NCBI GenBank assembly: GCA_015146655.1
Contig: VKHL01000024.1
Span: 124,001 to 188,000 of the forward strand
Direction: 5' to 3'
DNA from: Ochromonas danica
Lineage: Eukaryota > Sar > Chrysophyceae > Chromulinales > Chromulinaceae
Length of the DNA: 64,000 nucleotides
Below, in pieces: positions 47,288 to 58,536 of this stretch. The notes below the pieces were generated by a model that saw nothing but the letters and a program-made list of their open reading frames with translations, made no database searches and was not told the origin of the DNA. The stretch's first letter is position 1. Every line of letters starts with the position of its first letter. The position numbers and the translations under genes were made by a program.

Positions 47288-47821
47288 TCATGGATTGTTG
47301 AGTTGGGGTGAGGTGGGAGTGGAAGGATCAACATGCTTCTTTGGGCTGCCTAGAAGCAACTGCTCAGGAGATGTGGCGCATTGCTTCTTGCAATCACGAA
47401 TGATCTCTCCTCGAGGGCGAGTGACAGTCAGCCTCTCCACGGAAGCTCCCACTGGAGGAGGCTTCGTCTCTTCAAAAATGCACTTCGACAGACACACCTC
47501 GAACTCTTTAGCGAGCACCTTCTCTCCGCCATAAGATGGAGAAATGCCAAGAGAGAGTACCATGGCTGCAGCTGCAGTGAGTTGAAGAGCTTTCTTTGCA
47601 GGTGCCACAACTTCGATCCAAGAGTGCTTTGCTTCTTGCTGAGCTTGCAACCTGACCTGCTGCCTGCACTTGGTAAGCAGAGAGCTTCTCAAACCAATAA
47701 ATGCATGTGAAAGAGATGATAGAGTTAATAGGATTGACAAGAAGAGCAAGAAATACGACATGGAATTCATTCTGACCATCTGCACCATGACGTGGATGTG
47801 ATGGGGAATTTCATTATTCAC
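47288..47821 (-). CDS. Predicted thylakoid-lumen protein with twin CX3C motifs
   Basis: Single exon. From Met at about 47767 there is a signal peptide (YFLLFLSILLTLSSLSHA, then Phe, an ASAF-like site), a basic transit region (LRSSLLTKCRQQ), then a second hydrophobic segment (ALQLTAAAAMVLSLGISPSYG) of the lumen-transfer type with two lysines before it. The mature part is about 80 residues and contains CLSKC and, about 30 residues on, CKKQC: two CX3C pairs that could close a helical hairpin by disulfides. The Pro-rich C-terminus is probably flexible. I know of no assigned function. The leader order (signal, transit, thylakoid transfer) is the strongest evidence for a photosynthetic host. Confidence 0.75.
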   Translation of the reverse strand: MNNEIPHHIHVMVQMVRMNSMSYFLLFLSILLTLSSLSHAFIGLRSSLLTKCRQQVRLQAQQEAKHSWIEVVAPAKKALQLTAAAAMVLSLGISPSYGGEKVLAKEFEVCLSKCIFEETKPPPVGASVERLTVTRPRGEIIRDCKKQCATSPEQLLLGSPKKHVDPSTPTSPQLNNP

Positions 47822-47919
47822 TCTTCAAACTGGTTCACTATAAGCGCGTTTTTGCCGCCTGGACTGTTTCTATTCCATGGAATGAATGACCTTCTTCCTC
47901 TTCATTAACTTAAGATGGA
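47822..47919. promoter_or_regulatory. 98-bp divergent promoter
   Basis: The two start codons of the lumen protein and the AP endonuclease lie only 98 bp apart, so their promoters must overlap. Confidence 0.4.
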
Positions 47920-48634
47920 ATGCCGGATGATCTGAAAATGAATGTCTGGCGGTCTTTTCTCTTGGCTTTGATTTTAATTCCAGTCAAACCATCATCTGCC
48001 TTTATTATCTCTTCTGCTATTACTAGAAGAGTTATTAACATGCCAAGAGTGTCCAAGAGAGGGTTGGCTAGTAGTTCAACAAATGAACAACAAACAGTAA
48101 CCCCAACCCCTCCCACCACAACTAAACGACGTCGTGGTTCTTCTAATGTGACACCGTTATCGTCAGTCGAAGAGAAAGAAGAAGACCCCAGTAGTGATAA
48201 TGAAGGCAAAGGTAGACTGACAAAACGCGATAGTCTGGGTAAGGGTCCCGCCCACCCACGACAGCAGCTCCTGTCACCTAACCTGCTGCTACCCAGCACT
48301 CATCAATACCTACGAATCATGACATGGAATGTTAATGGATTCAAAGCCTTGGCATCAACAAAGCTAAAGATCTTGACAGACTTGGTGGAGAAGCATTCAC
48401 CGGATCTATTATGTCTACAGGAAACCAAATTGCAAGAACAAGCTGTTGATGACTATCGTGACATCCTCTCTGGATATGATAGCTACTGGCATTGCTCTAC
48501 TGTGAAGAAGGGATACTCTGGAAGTGTAAGTCTACCCTCTCTCATACATACATACATACATACATACATACATACATACATACACACACACAGACACACA
48601 CATACACAGACACACACACACAGACACACACACA

Positions 48635-48694
<60 letters not shown>

Positions 48695-50014
48695 CATATA
48701 CACATTGTCTACCCTTCACCAACTGATTGTCTGACTGACGGGTTATTTGGTGATTGTGAGATAGGCTCTCTTCATCAAGAAGTCGGTTGTTAGCTACTCT
48801 CCTTCTTTTCTCAAGCATATTGCAGACTCTTTAGCTGCTGAGGGTGAGGCAAAGGCGAAAGCACCACCAAAGAAGCAGACCAAACTCTCTAACCTCTGGG
48901 GAAAGAACTCATCCACTACTTCCACTTCAGCAGCAGAATCTCTACCACAACCTTCATCATCTTCTATCACTACAACACAAGGGATTATCTCAGCTGAAAG
49001 TCTTCAATTGGATTTCTCTGAGAAGTTTTCAGGAGAAGGTCGAGTCATGACTCTAGAGACTAACCTGTTCTATCTTGTGGCTGCTTATGTACCTAACTCA
49101 GGTGAGATGAACTACCTGCTGGCCATGGTCATGGTCATGAAAGAAGTAGCAGTATGTAATGCATAGTTGTTCTCTTGTGTTTGTCTGTTATAGGGGAAGG
49201 ACTTGTAAGACTCTCCTACCGTGTGAAAGAATGGTAAGAGAGACCTCAGATATAGGATTATGTGTGTGTTGATGTGTGTTTACTGTATATATATATGTGT
49301 GTTTATGTGTATTTATGTGCATCTGTTTGTATGTATGTGTGTGTGCACGTGTGTATGTCTAATTCCATATCTTGCTATATTTGTCTTGATTGTTGGCTGT
49401 AATAATTTCTTAGGGATCCAGCATTTTTCCACTATCTGACTGAATTAAGTCTCAAGAAACCAGTCATCCTTACAGGAGATCTCAATGTTGGACATCTCGA
49501 TGTAGATATTCATAATCCTACAGCAAAGCATATTGCTAAACAGGCTGGATTGACACCAGAAGAAAGACAATCTTTTACTTCCTTTCTTACAGCTGGAGTG
49601 TTTCATGATGCATTTCGATTTCTCTATCCTCATGCTATAGGACAGTTTACCTATTGGTCTCAACGAACTTTTGCTAGACCTGTTAACAAAGGGATTCGAC
49701 TTGATTATTTCATCTGTTCCAATCAATTCTTTCCTGAAAATAGTCTTGCTAATTATCAAGCAACCTTTGTGGAATCGTTGAAAACAATAGGGACGAGTGC
49801 TTTTAATAGAACTACTACTACTTCTTCTTCTACTACTACTGAAGTGACTACTGAGACTGAGATTGTTGTTGATGTAGAAGAGAAAGCTGAACGAAGGGAA
49901 GTGGATGTAGAGAAAGGACCTGTGCCAGGAGTGGTAGACTGCTATCCTCTCCCTCTTGACACTGTGGGATGCAGTGACCATTGCCCTGTCATGCTAGTGC
50001 TACGAGTAGCATAA
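47920..50014 (+). CDS. AP endonuclease (ExoIII/APE1 family), candidate dual-targeted
   Basis: Base-excision-repair nuclease. Exons: 47920-48525, 48765-49101, 49194-49233 and 49414-50014. Family motifs in order: LRIMTWNVNGFKAL, LLCLQETKLQ (metal Glu), GYSGSALFIKKS (exon 1/2), YVPNSGEGLVRLSYRVKEW (exons 2-4), ILTGDLNVGHLDVDIHNP, KGIRLDYFICS and GCSDHCPVM (catalytic Asp-His). A Ser/Thr-rich loop is inserted before the last motif. The N-terminus from Met at 47938 is a signal peptide (VWRSFLLALILIPVKPSSA|F) of plastid type; a third Met at 48040 begins MPRVSKRG, followed by KRRRGSS, which looks nuclear. Intron 1 holds a long CATA/CA repeat and intron 3 a GT-rich stretch. Confidence 0.9.
48543..48702 (+). 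repeat. (CATA)n/(CA)n compound microsatellite in intron 1 of the AP endonuclease
   Basis: About ten CATA units pass into CACACAGA-type and then pure CA repeats. In the transcript this is CA-rich, the opposite sense to the other long dinucleotide introns in the window. Confidence 0.95.
49258..49366 (+). repeat. GT-rich degenerate repeat in intron 3 of the AP endonuclease
   Basis: Interrupted TGTG runs with a TATATATATA core (about 49288-49297). It lies mid-intron, about 45 nt before the acceptor. Confidence 0.8.
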
Positions 50015-50340
50015 GTTGACAGTTGACATCAGTATTGAATTTTGTGAAGTGACTGGTAAGAGTTTTGTGTGTTAATTCTTAAAAGAGTTATTAACAACAG
50101 GAGAGGTATTACTCGAAGCACAACGTGTCCCTCTTGACTTCCTTACTAGGACATGACTACCAGTACTTCAATCCTTCAATCCAGCTCAGACACCGAGACA
50201 TGACTGCTTGTTTAAGAAGCTAAAGAATGCTTCGAGAGCCACAGTCCAGAACAACTCAACGATTCTATCCCTCCTATTCAAAGCTACAGTAGTCAATGCT
50301 ATTTAATTCAGAAACGTGTTGAGAGGGATTCCTTCTTACA
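50015..50340. other. Convergent intergenic region
   Basis: A 326-bp spacer between the AP endonuclease and dynein-chain 3' ends. Nothing recognised. Confidence 0.4.
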
Positions 50341-52680
50341 TTAAGCATCCTCTGTATCCCCTGCATGAACACGACCTAATCTCTCCCACAGAGCTTGCTC
50401 AGTTTCTCCCGTGGTCTTTGTTGAAGATCGAGTAAGGGAGACCGGTAAGCGCCAAACATGGACTTTGCCCGTCCAATCACAAGCTGTCAACAACTCCTTG
50501 CGCTTTCCGTTGAACGTCAACCCAGTAACAGCCACTAGCTCACTTTCTCTTTGACTCTTTCCCGAACGAGTTCTCTCTGAGGCAGAGGTTGTTATAGACA
50601 TACCAGTGGTAGTCATTACCTCCAATCTCAAGACAGGCACTGAAAAGTTGTGATATAGGTCGTAGACATAGATGTAACCTTCGGTAGTACACACAGCAAA
50701 AACTGTAGGGCGAACACGGCTGAACTTGACGGCTGTCACGGCTGTTATGACTGTCTTATTTGCATTAGCATTGTTGGCCAGTTTACTGGAGATTCCTTGA
50801 CTCCCAGCATTGCTGCCAAGTGGCTGAAAAGCAGATGGTTCTGCTTCCCAGACTGGCATGTGTTCAAGAAGATGACACAATTTCACCTTTCCATCGCTGC
50901 CTGCAGTTAAGATGAGATACTTATTAAAGGGCGAGAAGTCCATCGCAGTAATGGGCCCAATATGATTCGCTACCAATTGCACTTCAGCTCTCTTACTGAG
51001 AGCTGGAAAGACATCTGCTGGGTTAGGAATTGTCTTGAGCATATCCTGAAACATAAAGTTACAATAGGATAAAACACAGATCTCATAAAATCACAAATAT
51101 TACATATGTCAAAATATCTTACCGCAGTAATATCAATATTGAACAATCTCTCTGCTTGGCATCGAACTACTTTGCCATCTTCTTGTCCTAAGATAAGCCA
51201 TTGAGCACCACGATCAGATCCACCGCTTTTATTGCCTGAGAAGTAAAAACATGATGTCCCCATACAAGATGGATTCAACCTGCACATTCAGCAACACCAT
51301 AATTAAAACAAACAACAACCATAAATCATCATGACAGCAGCAAAGTCATTCATTACCTGTTCACTGATGCGCCTTTCTCTCTTGTAATTAGCATTCCTTT
51401 CACAGGATGAGCAAAGCGATTCTTGAGTGACCAAAACAACAATCTGCCATCATTACCCACGCTAGCAAGAATATACCCATCGTCACTTATTTTCGATCTG
51501 TTCGTTGAACCTGATGGCAATGACACCCATCGTACCTCTGTTACAGGCTGCTGATGAGCGTATTCACTAATCGGGGATATACAAAGTACTTGATCATGAG
51601 AGGTAAGATCCCAAACAAGAACTTCACCATTGAAACTACCAGCAGCAACTAAAGAAGGTACTGTAGGATGAAAAGCTACAGTCATAAGACATGAATTATG
51701 ATCTAAAATATAATCTGGTTCTCCTAAAATATGTTGGGTAGCAGGATCTACTTCACTACTTCCTGCTTGTGGTTGTGCTCGATTACTAATATTCCAACAA
51801 CATACAGATCCAGGTGAATCACACCAACCAGAGAGATCATGTCTTCCATAACTTGCAGCTAGAATATTCCCTGTACTATTATAACTCAATCCAGTACATT
51901 GTAAAGGAAACACAATAGGTCGTTTAGCTTCAACTCTTTGGCCTTCAGACAAACCCATAATAAGGTCATCAACAATCATATTCATCTCAATTTGACCTGT
52001 CCCTTCAATCTCCACATCATATAGTAGACCTCCATTAGCTGCTTTAGTAATACGTACTACACGACCTGGAAAGAACTTTACAGCAGCTGTCTTACCCCAT
52101 TGACGTTTAGCATGAACACGTACTCCTTCACGTAATCTTACAGCTAAAGATGATCCAGTCAAGGATGAATTTCCTCCATTATTACGTTTCGATCGACTAC
52201 CACCACCTCCTCCTCCACCTGAAGAAGGATCTTCTAATAGGCGAATGTAATCTTCTTTCACATTGACTAATCGTATTCCATCATCAAATTCAATATCATA
52301 TACACGATCTTTATTTCTTGTAATAGTACATTTTAATATACTACCAGTATATCGTCTTGCCTTATTCCAATCAGGATAGACAATTTTCTTTCTTTCTTGA
52401 TCAACTGTTAGTAGTTTGAAATAACTTGCTGCTCCAGCTATTGATTCACTACTACTACCAGTACCATTACTGTCTTCTCCGTCACGATTGAATGATGATA
52501 ATGATAATGATGGTAAATGAGAATCAAAAATATCAATTTGACGACAATTACTATCTAATGTTTTCATAATGAATGGTAACTTTTTATTTAAAAATGACAA
52601 TAATAATTTATCATTATTATTATCATTACCATCATTACCATCATCATCTTCTTTCCCATTATTTTTATTATTATTAATTA

Positions 52681-52733
<53 letters not shown>

Positions 52734-53263
52734 AATTCAAGAAAGGATAATGTTTGTATTCCAATATGACTTTGATAATTAACAAATTCTAAAAAATAAT
52801 CAATATCAATAATATGATAAGGATCAGTTAATACTTCACAATCAACAGTAATGGATCCATCTTCAATCTTCTTCATCCAATAGCTATTATTACTATTACC
52901 ACCTTTATCATTATCATGTTGTTCATCATCATGTTGTTGTTGTTGTTGTCCCTTTCCCTTTTGTTGGTTGTAGTAGTAGTAGTTAGGATAATGACTATTG
53001 TAATAGTCTATTAATGTCTGTCCTTCTTCACCTTGACGTACTTGATCTTGTATGACTGTGGTATACCTTCCTGATTGAACTTCCATCTCATGGTATTGAT
53101 AGAGATCTTCAGTTGTTTGACATGAAATGGATCGTGTTGGATATGAAGTTTTCAGTTTTTGCCATGTTGTTGTAATATGAAAAGAACCACCAGAAGAAGA
53201 ATCTTCAAAAGGAGGTTTAAACTTTGTAATGTTAGTATTGTTAGTAGATGGTATAGTTGACAT
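50341..53263 (-). CDS. DYNC2I2: Cytoplasmic dynein-2 intermediate chain-like WD40 protein with Tudor-like domains
   Basis: Exons: 53263-51357, 51279-51123 and 51045-50341. The C-terminal half is a WD40 propeller resembling WDR34/WDR60 (GLSYNSTGNILAASYGRHDL, WCDSPGSVCCWNIS, AGSFNGEVLVWDLT, ASVGNDGRLLFWSL, LTAGSDGKVKLCHL, VAVTGLTFNGKRKELLTACD). The N-terminal half has SCQTTEDLYQY and HIGIQTLSF, like the QT-type light-chain-binding segments of dynein intermediate chains. Between the two lies an insert with two Tudor/Agenet-like units (about residues 290-350 and 375-445: RRYTGSILKCTITRNKDRVY then GVRVHAKRQWGKT), not part of known dynein-2 chains as I recall. A 17-20 residue poly-Gln precedes it. 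The protein implies intraflagellar transport. An axonemal dynein chain identity is possible. Confidence 0.75.
52681..52733 (-). repeat. (CAA)n coding repeat (poly-Gln)
   Basis: About 17 CAA codons in a row encode poly-Gln in the dynein intermediate chain. Flanking Asn/Asp codon runs are also simple. Confidence 0.95.
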
Positions 53264-54033
53264 TTCCTACTCTTGTTGTTGTTATGGCTATTATTGATTT
53301 TCTTTATGTCTATAGTTGTATTTGATTTGATAATTTCAATTGGTTTGGATAATTGATGGAAGAATGGAATTTTGAACGTTTTGCCAGAAAACAAACGCGT
53401 TTTTATGAATGGATAAAAACTGCTTCTAAGTCTATCTGTCTCAGTGGTGCAGCTGAGTATACGATACACGGTATATACAGTACACGGCACATTAGGATGC
53501 ATTGAATCATCATCATCATCATTATGTGAGCTATGGAAGCTGGATGTACAGACTAGTGTGTAATGAACAATTCAAGAGATTGAAAAAGTAAATTACATAA
53601 AGTAGGAATCTCTTTGAACTTGATCTTTGTACTGTAGTATTAGAAACAACTGTCTCTGTCTCCTTGAGCTTCTATAGAAGAGTTCTAACGCTATTGATAC
53701 TTCACACACTTTCTCAGCGCCTATCCCCCCCCCCTCACCCGCCTTCTCTAATCTCATGCTAACGTTAATAGTAATCTCATGCTATATTAGCAGCCAATAA
53801 TAAGAATCACTGATAATTAATTGTGTTTAAAACAAAAATATACAATCAAGCAGTAAGCATCATCACTATCATCATAATCATAATCATTGCTAAACTCATC
53901 ACGCATGCTATATTATGCCATGCTGTGTTGTATTATTCCAATATCACCAAAATATCGTATATATTATGTTCCGCTTTCATACAGTAAATGCTATTGTTGT
54001 TATTGTTATTGTTGCTGATGTACTGTATACTTC
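53264..54033. other. Intergenic region with poly-C tract
   Basis: This 770-bp gap holds the 5' flank of the dynein chain and the 3' flank of the ankyrin gene. It contains a (CAT)n run near 53508-53525 and a run of about 11 C near 53726. No gene is recognised. Confidence 0.4.
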
Positions 54034-55223
54034 TTACGGGGCGGCTTCTTCCGATTCCACAGCAGGACCAGCAGCAGGCGGTTGGTCGTCATCGTTTTCC
54101 TCTTCTTCATCCTCCTCCATCTCACCATAGTCCTCACTGGCACTATCATCGTTGAGAGCAGCCCATTCATCATGTGCCTCGTCAATTTCTTCTCCATAGT
54201 CACCATCTTCATCCTCTCCTTCTTCTTGCTCTTCTTCATCACCTTCTTCCTCTGCCACCTGAGCTGCTGTTTCTAGCATGAAGAGTTGTAGTAGAGCTGC
54301 TCTACTCTCAGGACGATAATTGGGATGCTTTGGATTGTTTCTAGCATACATGAAGTTACTAATATCTACCCCGTCCTGTGCAATAAGAGGTGCAAGAAGT
54401 TGTGCCACTTCGTCATTGCCCTCCTTCACAGCCACGTCATACGCTCTGTCACCGTTATGATCACGCAGTGTTCGATCTGCTCCAGCTAGGCAAAGCAAGC
54501 TAGCAAGACGAGGATGATCATAGAAAGCACAGCGATGTAAGGGGGTGTAGCCTAATTTGGTCTGACAATCCACATCCGCACCATATCTATCCTCACGAAG
54601 AAAAAACAGTCCAAAACAATAACAATTTAGAGGAGGGCAGGTAAAGAGCTAGAGTTCCATGTTGCTTACTTGATTAAGAGCATAGATGCAGTTACATAAC
54701 CTTTCCATGATGCCTGATCAAGAGGAGTCTCTCCCACCACGGTTTTTACCTAACCATAGTAATAACGCAAATGTCACACAGTCAGTCAGTCAGTCAGTCA
54801 GTCAGTCAGTCCAGTGTATATGATTACACAGTTTCCTTCAACTCAGTGGTAGAGGTTGTACATTAGTGAGTGTATGAGTTGTATACTGTATACGGTATAC
54901 AGTGTACAGTACTGTACCTCAAGAGGATGTTGTGCTTCTCCTGCTAAATACTCAATCCATTCACAACGACCAAACTGAGCAGCAAGATGAAGTAAAGTCA
55001 GTCCATCACCAATGTCAATCACTACTCTGCCCATGATTTCAATAATTCCTTTGATAATCTCCAGACTGACTTGACCTAATCCCAATTTCAATAACCACAT
55101 ACCATCTATCTCACTTAGTGGATCTGTGCATTTATCCATTAGCTCTTCAATATCATTTGATGGTGATGATGATGATGATTCTTCTTCTTTCATTCCCTGG
55201 TCTTCTGTTTCTTCTTTCACCAT
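54034..55223 (-). CDS. Ankyrin-repeat protein with acidic tail
   Basis: Exons: 55223-54918, 54749-54670 and 54586-54034. Repeats: GDGLTLLHLAAQFGRCEWIEYLAGE (exon 1), VVGETPLDQASWKGYVTASMLLIKYGADVD (across exons 2-3), LGYTPLHRCAFYDHPRLASLLCLAGADR and HNGDRAYDVAVKEGNDEVAQLL. They are followed by a helical stretch and an acidic C-terminus (Glu/Asp-rich, about 110 residues). The first 90 residues are Ser/Glu-rich and helical. A binding role is expected. The acidic tail resembles histone-chaperone or nuclear proteins, but nothing specific can be said. Exon 2 is only 80 nt and phase-consistent on both sides. Confidence 0.8.
54780..54814. repeat. (CAGT)n tetranucleotide repeat
   Basis: Eight uninterrupted CAGT-type units lie in intron 1 of the ankyrin gene, about 30 nt upstream of exon 2 on the sense strand. 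Confidence 0.95.
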
Positions 55224-55738
55224 TTCTTCTTCTTTATATGATCAACTACAATTGCCTTTGTTTTTTGCTTTTATTTTGTTTTGGTTGTGATTGTGATAAT
55301 TTATTTATTGTATAGGGTATTTTTTTTTCAATTATCTATATTGTATAATTTGAAGGTGAAGATCACAGATTAGTAATGTCCAGACTGTAATTATCAAATC
55401 AAGTCAAATCAAGATTGTATGAGGAACTGTGAGGAACTGTGAGGAAGATCAACAAAATCAAGACAAACCCAAACCCAAACCACTGCAACTAGACAGTAAC
55501 GGAACTCTCCACCGTAACTCTTGGGGTGAAGGTGAAGATTCGTGACAAGTTAAAGAACAACCTAGCTTCGTGCGCAAGGCAATAATAAACGAGTTTCTTC
55601 ACTAAAAACAGGTTTTAAATGTTGGCTGTGTCATCAAGGACTCACCCATTCACCCCATAATAGACTATCACAATTGAGTGACTTGTTGAATTGAATTGAC
55701 TTGAACAAACCGTGTATAAGAATATAATCTATTGAGTC
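55224..55738. promoter_or_regulatory. Divergent promoter region between ankyrin and POT1-like genes
   Basis: This 515-bp spacer contains a T tract (55321-55329) and a short GAGGAACTGT direct repeat (55421-55443). No open frame continues through it. Confidence 0.4.
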
Positions 55739-58384
55739 ATGGATGATCATCCTATAACATCATCTTCAATGAGTGGAGAATTAGGTTATAGTGCTTTATC
55801 AATTCATGAAATCTATAGTGATCTAACAATGGATCCATCCAATAAAATGGGTCGATTTCATCCTGCTGCTACCCTTCCTGACAATAACAAATACACGACT
55901 GTCAATATCTGTGGGGTAAGGATTTAACCTGACCTTCTTCCTGTCACTCTGTCTTGACCTCCTCTCATCTTCTTCTCCACACTGTGTCTGTCTGTCTGTG
56001 TAATGTAATGTGATGTAATGTTGTTGTTGTTTTAGGTTATTGTCAGTGCAGGTATTCCTAAACGAACTACTCAACGAGCATCACATCCTTTTTCTATTTC
56101 TTATTCTATTATTGATCCAACACTTCCTCAATTACATTATGCTGTCTGTGTCAACTGGTTTTATCATGATTTACCAACTTTACCAACAGTACAAATAGGT
56201 GATATTGTATTTTTCCATAATCTATTTGCTGGTGCTTATAATGGTCATCCACAATATAGTGGTAATGTGGATAAATCCACTATGATGATATTCCATCCGA
56301 AAATACCGTATCCTATTATGGATTTTCATTCTTTATTAGATATAATTCATTTCCAAGGACATTTACTATCCGCTTTAAATATGAGTCGTATACATCATAT
56401 TAAAGATATGCAAAGACCTAATAATTTGAATCATATCTTATCACGTGAAGAATGGGATTTATTTGTACAAGGAAAACACCTTTTGTTTCATTGGGAACAA
56501 GTTAATGGAATGGTTACTTGGGTAGTATTAACATTAGCTTCTTGGGCTTTTGATACATTTGCTAAAAGTTCCTTTTCAGATGATAATAATACTATTATAT
56601 TCTCTAGTTTACAAGAGATTGTTAATAGTTTGAAGAAGTCCAAACAACAACAACAACAACAACAGCAACAAGCTGCTGAAGTCAAAAATAGCAGCAACAA
56701 CGAGTCATTACTACCACTACCACCTACACTACCACCTACACTACCACTAGCAGCTACACTACCACTACAACCATCTCATGATAACCGAACAGGCGGTGAA
56801 GTTAAATATGATACGATAGTATTGGTAGTTGAAAATAATTCTTTTGGCAACAATTCTCAAGTTAGTTTACGTATTTGGGATGGAAGTCTATCATCATCGT
56901 CCTCCTCGTCCTCGTCCTCCTCCTCATTATCATTGTCATCAACATCAATAGGTTACTTTCAATCTTCAGATCCATCAGAGAAAGAAAGAATACGATCTGC
57001 TTTATTACAAGCTTCAGCTGATGAAAATCCCCTTCCTGAGATCTATTTCAACGAAGATAGACTTCTTGGTACAACTGCTATCATTGAAAGTGCAGATATA
57101 GTGTATAGTTATCTATTAAAAGCTTGTCCTGTGGGTAGTTGGGTTCGACTTCGTAATGTCTTACCCTATTATGAAAACAATGTCTTAACTTTAGAAATTC
57201 GTCCTGATACTCATATTGGAGTAATTCAACCTTATTTCTATGATGTGAAAGTATTAGTTAAACGTTATGAAAACCAATTGAATCAATATATTCGTAAACC
57301 AAAAGTAACATCTGGACTTGTTCATAACAATGTACAAGAAGTGGTAGCCGTTGTTGAACAACAACAACAACAAGAACCAGAAGAAGTGAATACTCTGACT
57401 AAAGCCAAACGTACCTATAATACTGTTGGTCATCCTTTTACACCATTAACTTTAGTGTTAAGTATACCCGCTCCAGCTCAATTTTGTTGTTTTGGAAAGA
57501 TTATCTCTTGGTATCCTCAACGAGTAGTTGACTTTCTTATTCCTTCTTTACAGTCTTCATCATCAATTACTACGAGTAAGCATTCCACAGATAGTGTTGA
57601 TGGATCTACTGAAACAGTAGCAGTAGTAGTAGGAGGAATAGGAGCAGGTGTATCGAGTGACAATATGGAAACACAAACTGAAGAAGAAGAAGAGGATGAT
57701 ACATTCTTACACAGACATATGGACAATTGTAATATCTTTACACAGACAGAAGATAGTGATGATGATGGAAGTGTTAATAAGAGAATGGTTACAAGAAGAA
57801 TGGCTAAAGCCCTCGCCTCAACAACAACAAGTCAACAACAAGGCAATGGTAACAATATCTTCACACAGACAGAAGATAGTGATGGTGATAGAAGTGCTAA
57901 TAGAAGAATGGTTACAAGGAGGATGGCTAAATCAACAACAGTAAGTCAAAGTCAACAACAACAAGACTATATCCCCAAACAGAAATCACAACAACAAAAA
58001 CAAAATACACACAGTAAACATGAAGAAGAGGGAGAAGGAGAAGAAGAGAACAAACACCTTTCCTCTCATCAACAACAACAAGGTTCAATGAGACTTATGT
58101 TTTCCTTACGACTAACAGATGGGACAGCTGAAGTGGATATTATATTCTATGATCATGATGCAGAATATTTCTTAGGTGTTAATGTAGTAGACTTAGCGGA
58201 AGATGTTGATCTACAAGAGAAAATCCAAAAACAATTGGAAAAGCTTCGTAGTAATCAGGATGAAGTAGAAGTTTATCTCAAGTCTTATATCCCCATGAAA
58301 AGAAAGCAATCCACAGAGTAGGTCTTTTTTGTCTTTCTTCCTGTTAACTGATAGCTTATCTTCTGTGTGTGTGTGCTGTGTGTG

Positions 58385-58471
<87 letters not shown>

Positions 58472-58536
58472 TGTTCTTTAGTTACGTGGTAAAGCGTTTC
58501 CGAGGTTTTCATAGTCAGCTGCCTTCAAATAAGTAG
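55739..58536 (+). CDS. POT1: POT1-like telomere single-strand-binding protein
   Basis: Exons: 55739-55915, 56036-58317 and 58482-58536, the last reached over an intron with a long (GT)n. The N-terminal OB fold matches POT1: YTTVNICGVIVSAGIPKRT, FSISYSIIDPT, then LPTVQIGDIVFFHNLFAGAY followed by NGHPQ, the order strand 1, strand 2, GDIVxxH strand. Further along, a region ENPLPEIYFNED to SWVRLRNVLPYYENNVLTLEIRPD behaves like the second OB fold, and the C-terminal SMRLMFSLRLTDGTAEVDIIFYDHDAEYFLG like a third, TPP1-binding-type one. Acidic and Gln-rich linkers separate the blocks. The family is inferred from motif order; pairwise identity is low. If the last intron is not removed the protein ends at 58321, two codons after the donor. 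Confidence 0.7.
58363..58469 (+). repeat. (GT)n microsatellite in last intron of the POT1-like gene
   Basis: About 100 bp of GT with two early interruptions, ending 12 nt before the TTTAG acceptor. Confidence 0.95.

Noticed and set aside
48483-48818. Cys-Val and Thr-His repeat frames over the CATA/CA repeat
   Set aside because: A translated microsatellite in an intron.
54780-54814. CAGT array considered as a CRISPR-like or regulatory array
   Set aside because: It is a simple 4-bp repeat without spacers, in a eukaryotic intron.
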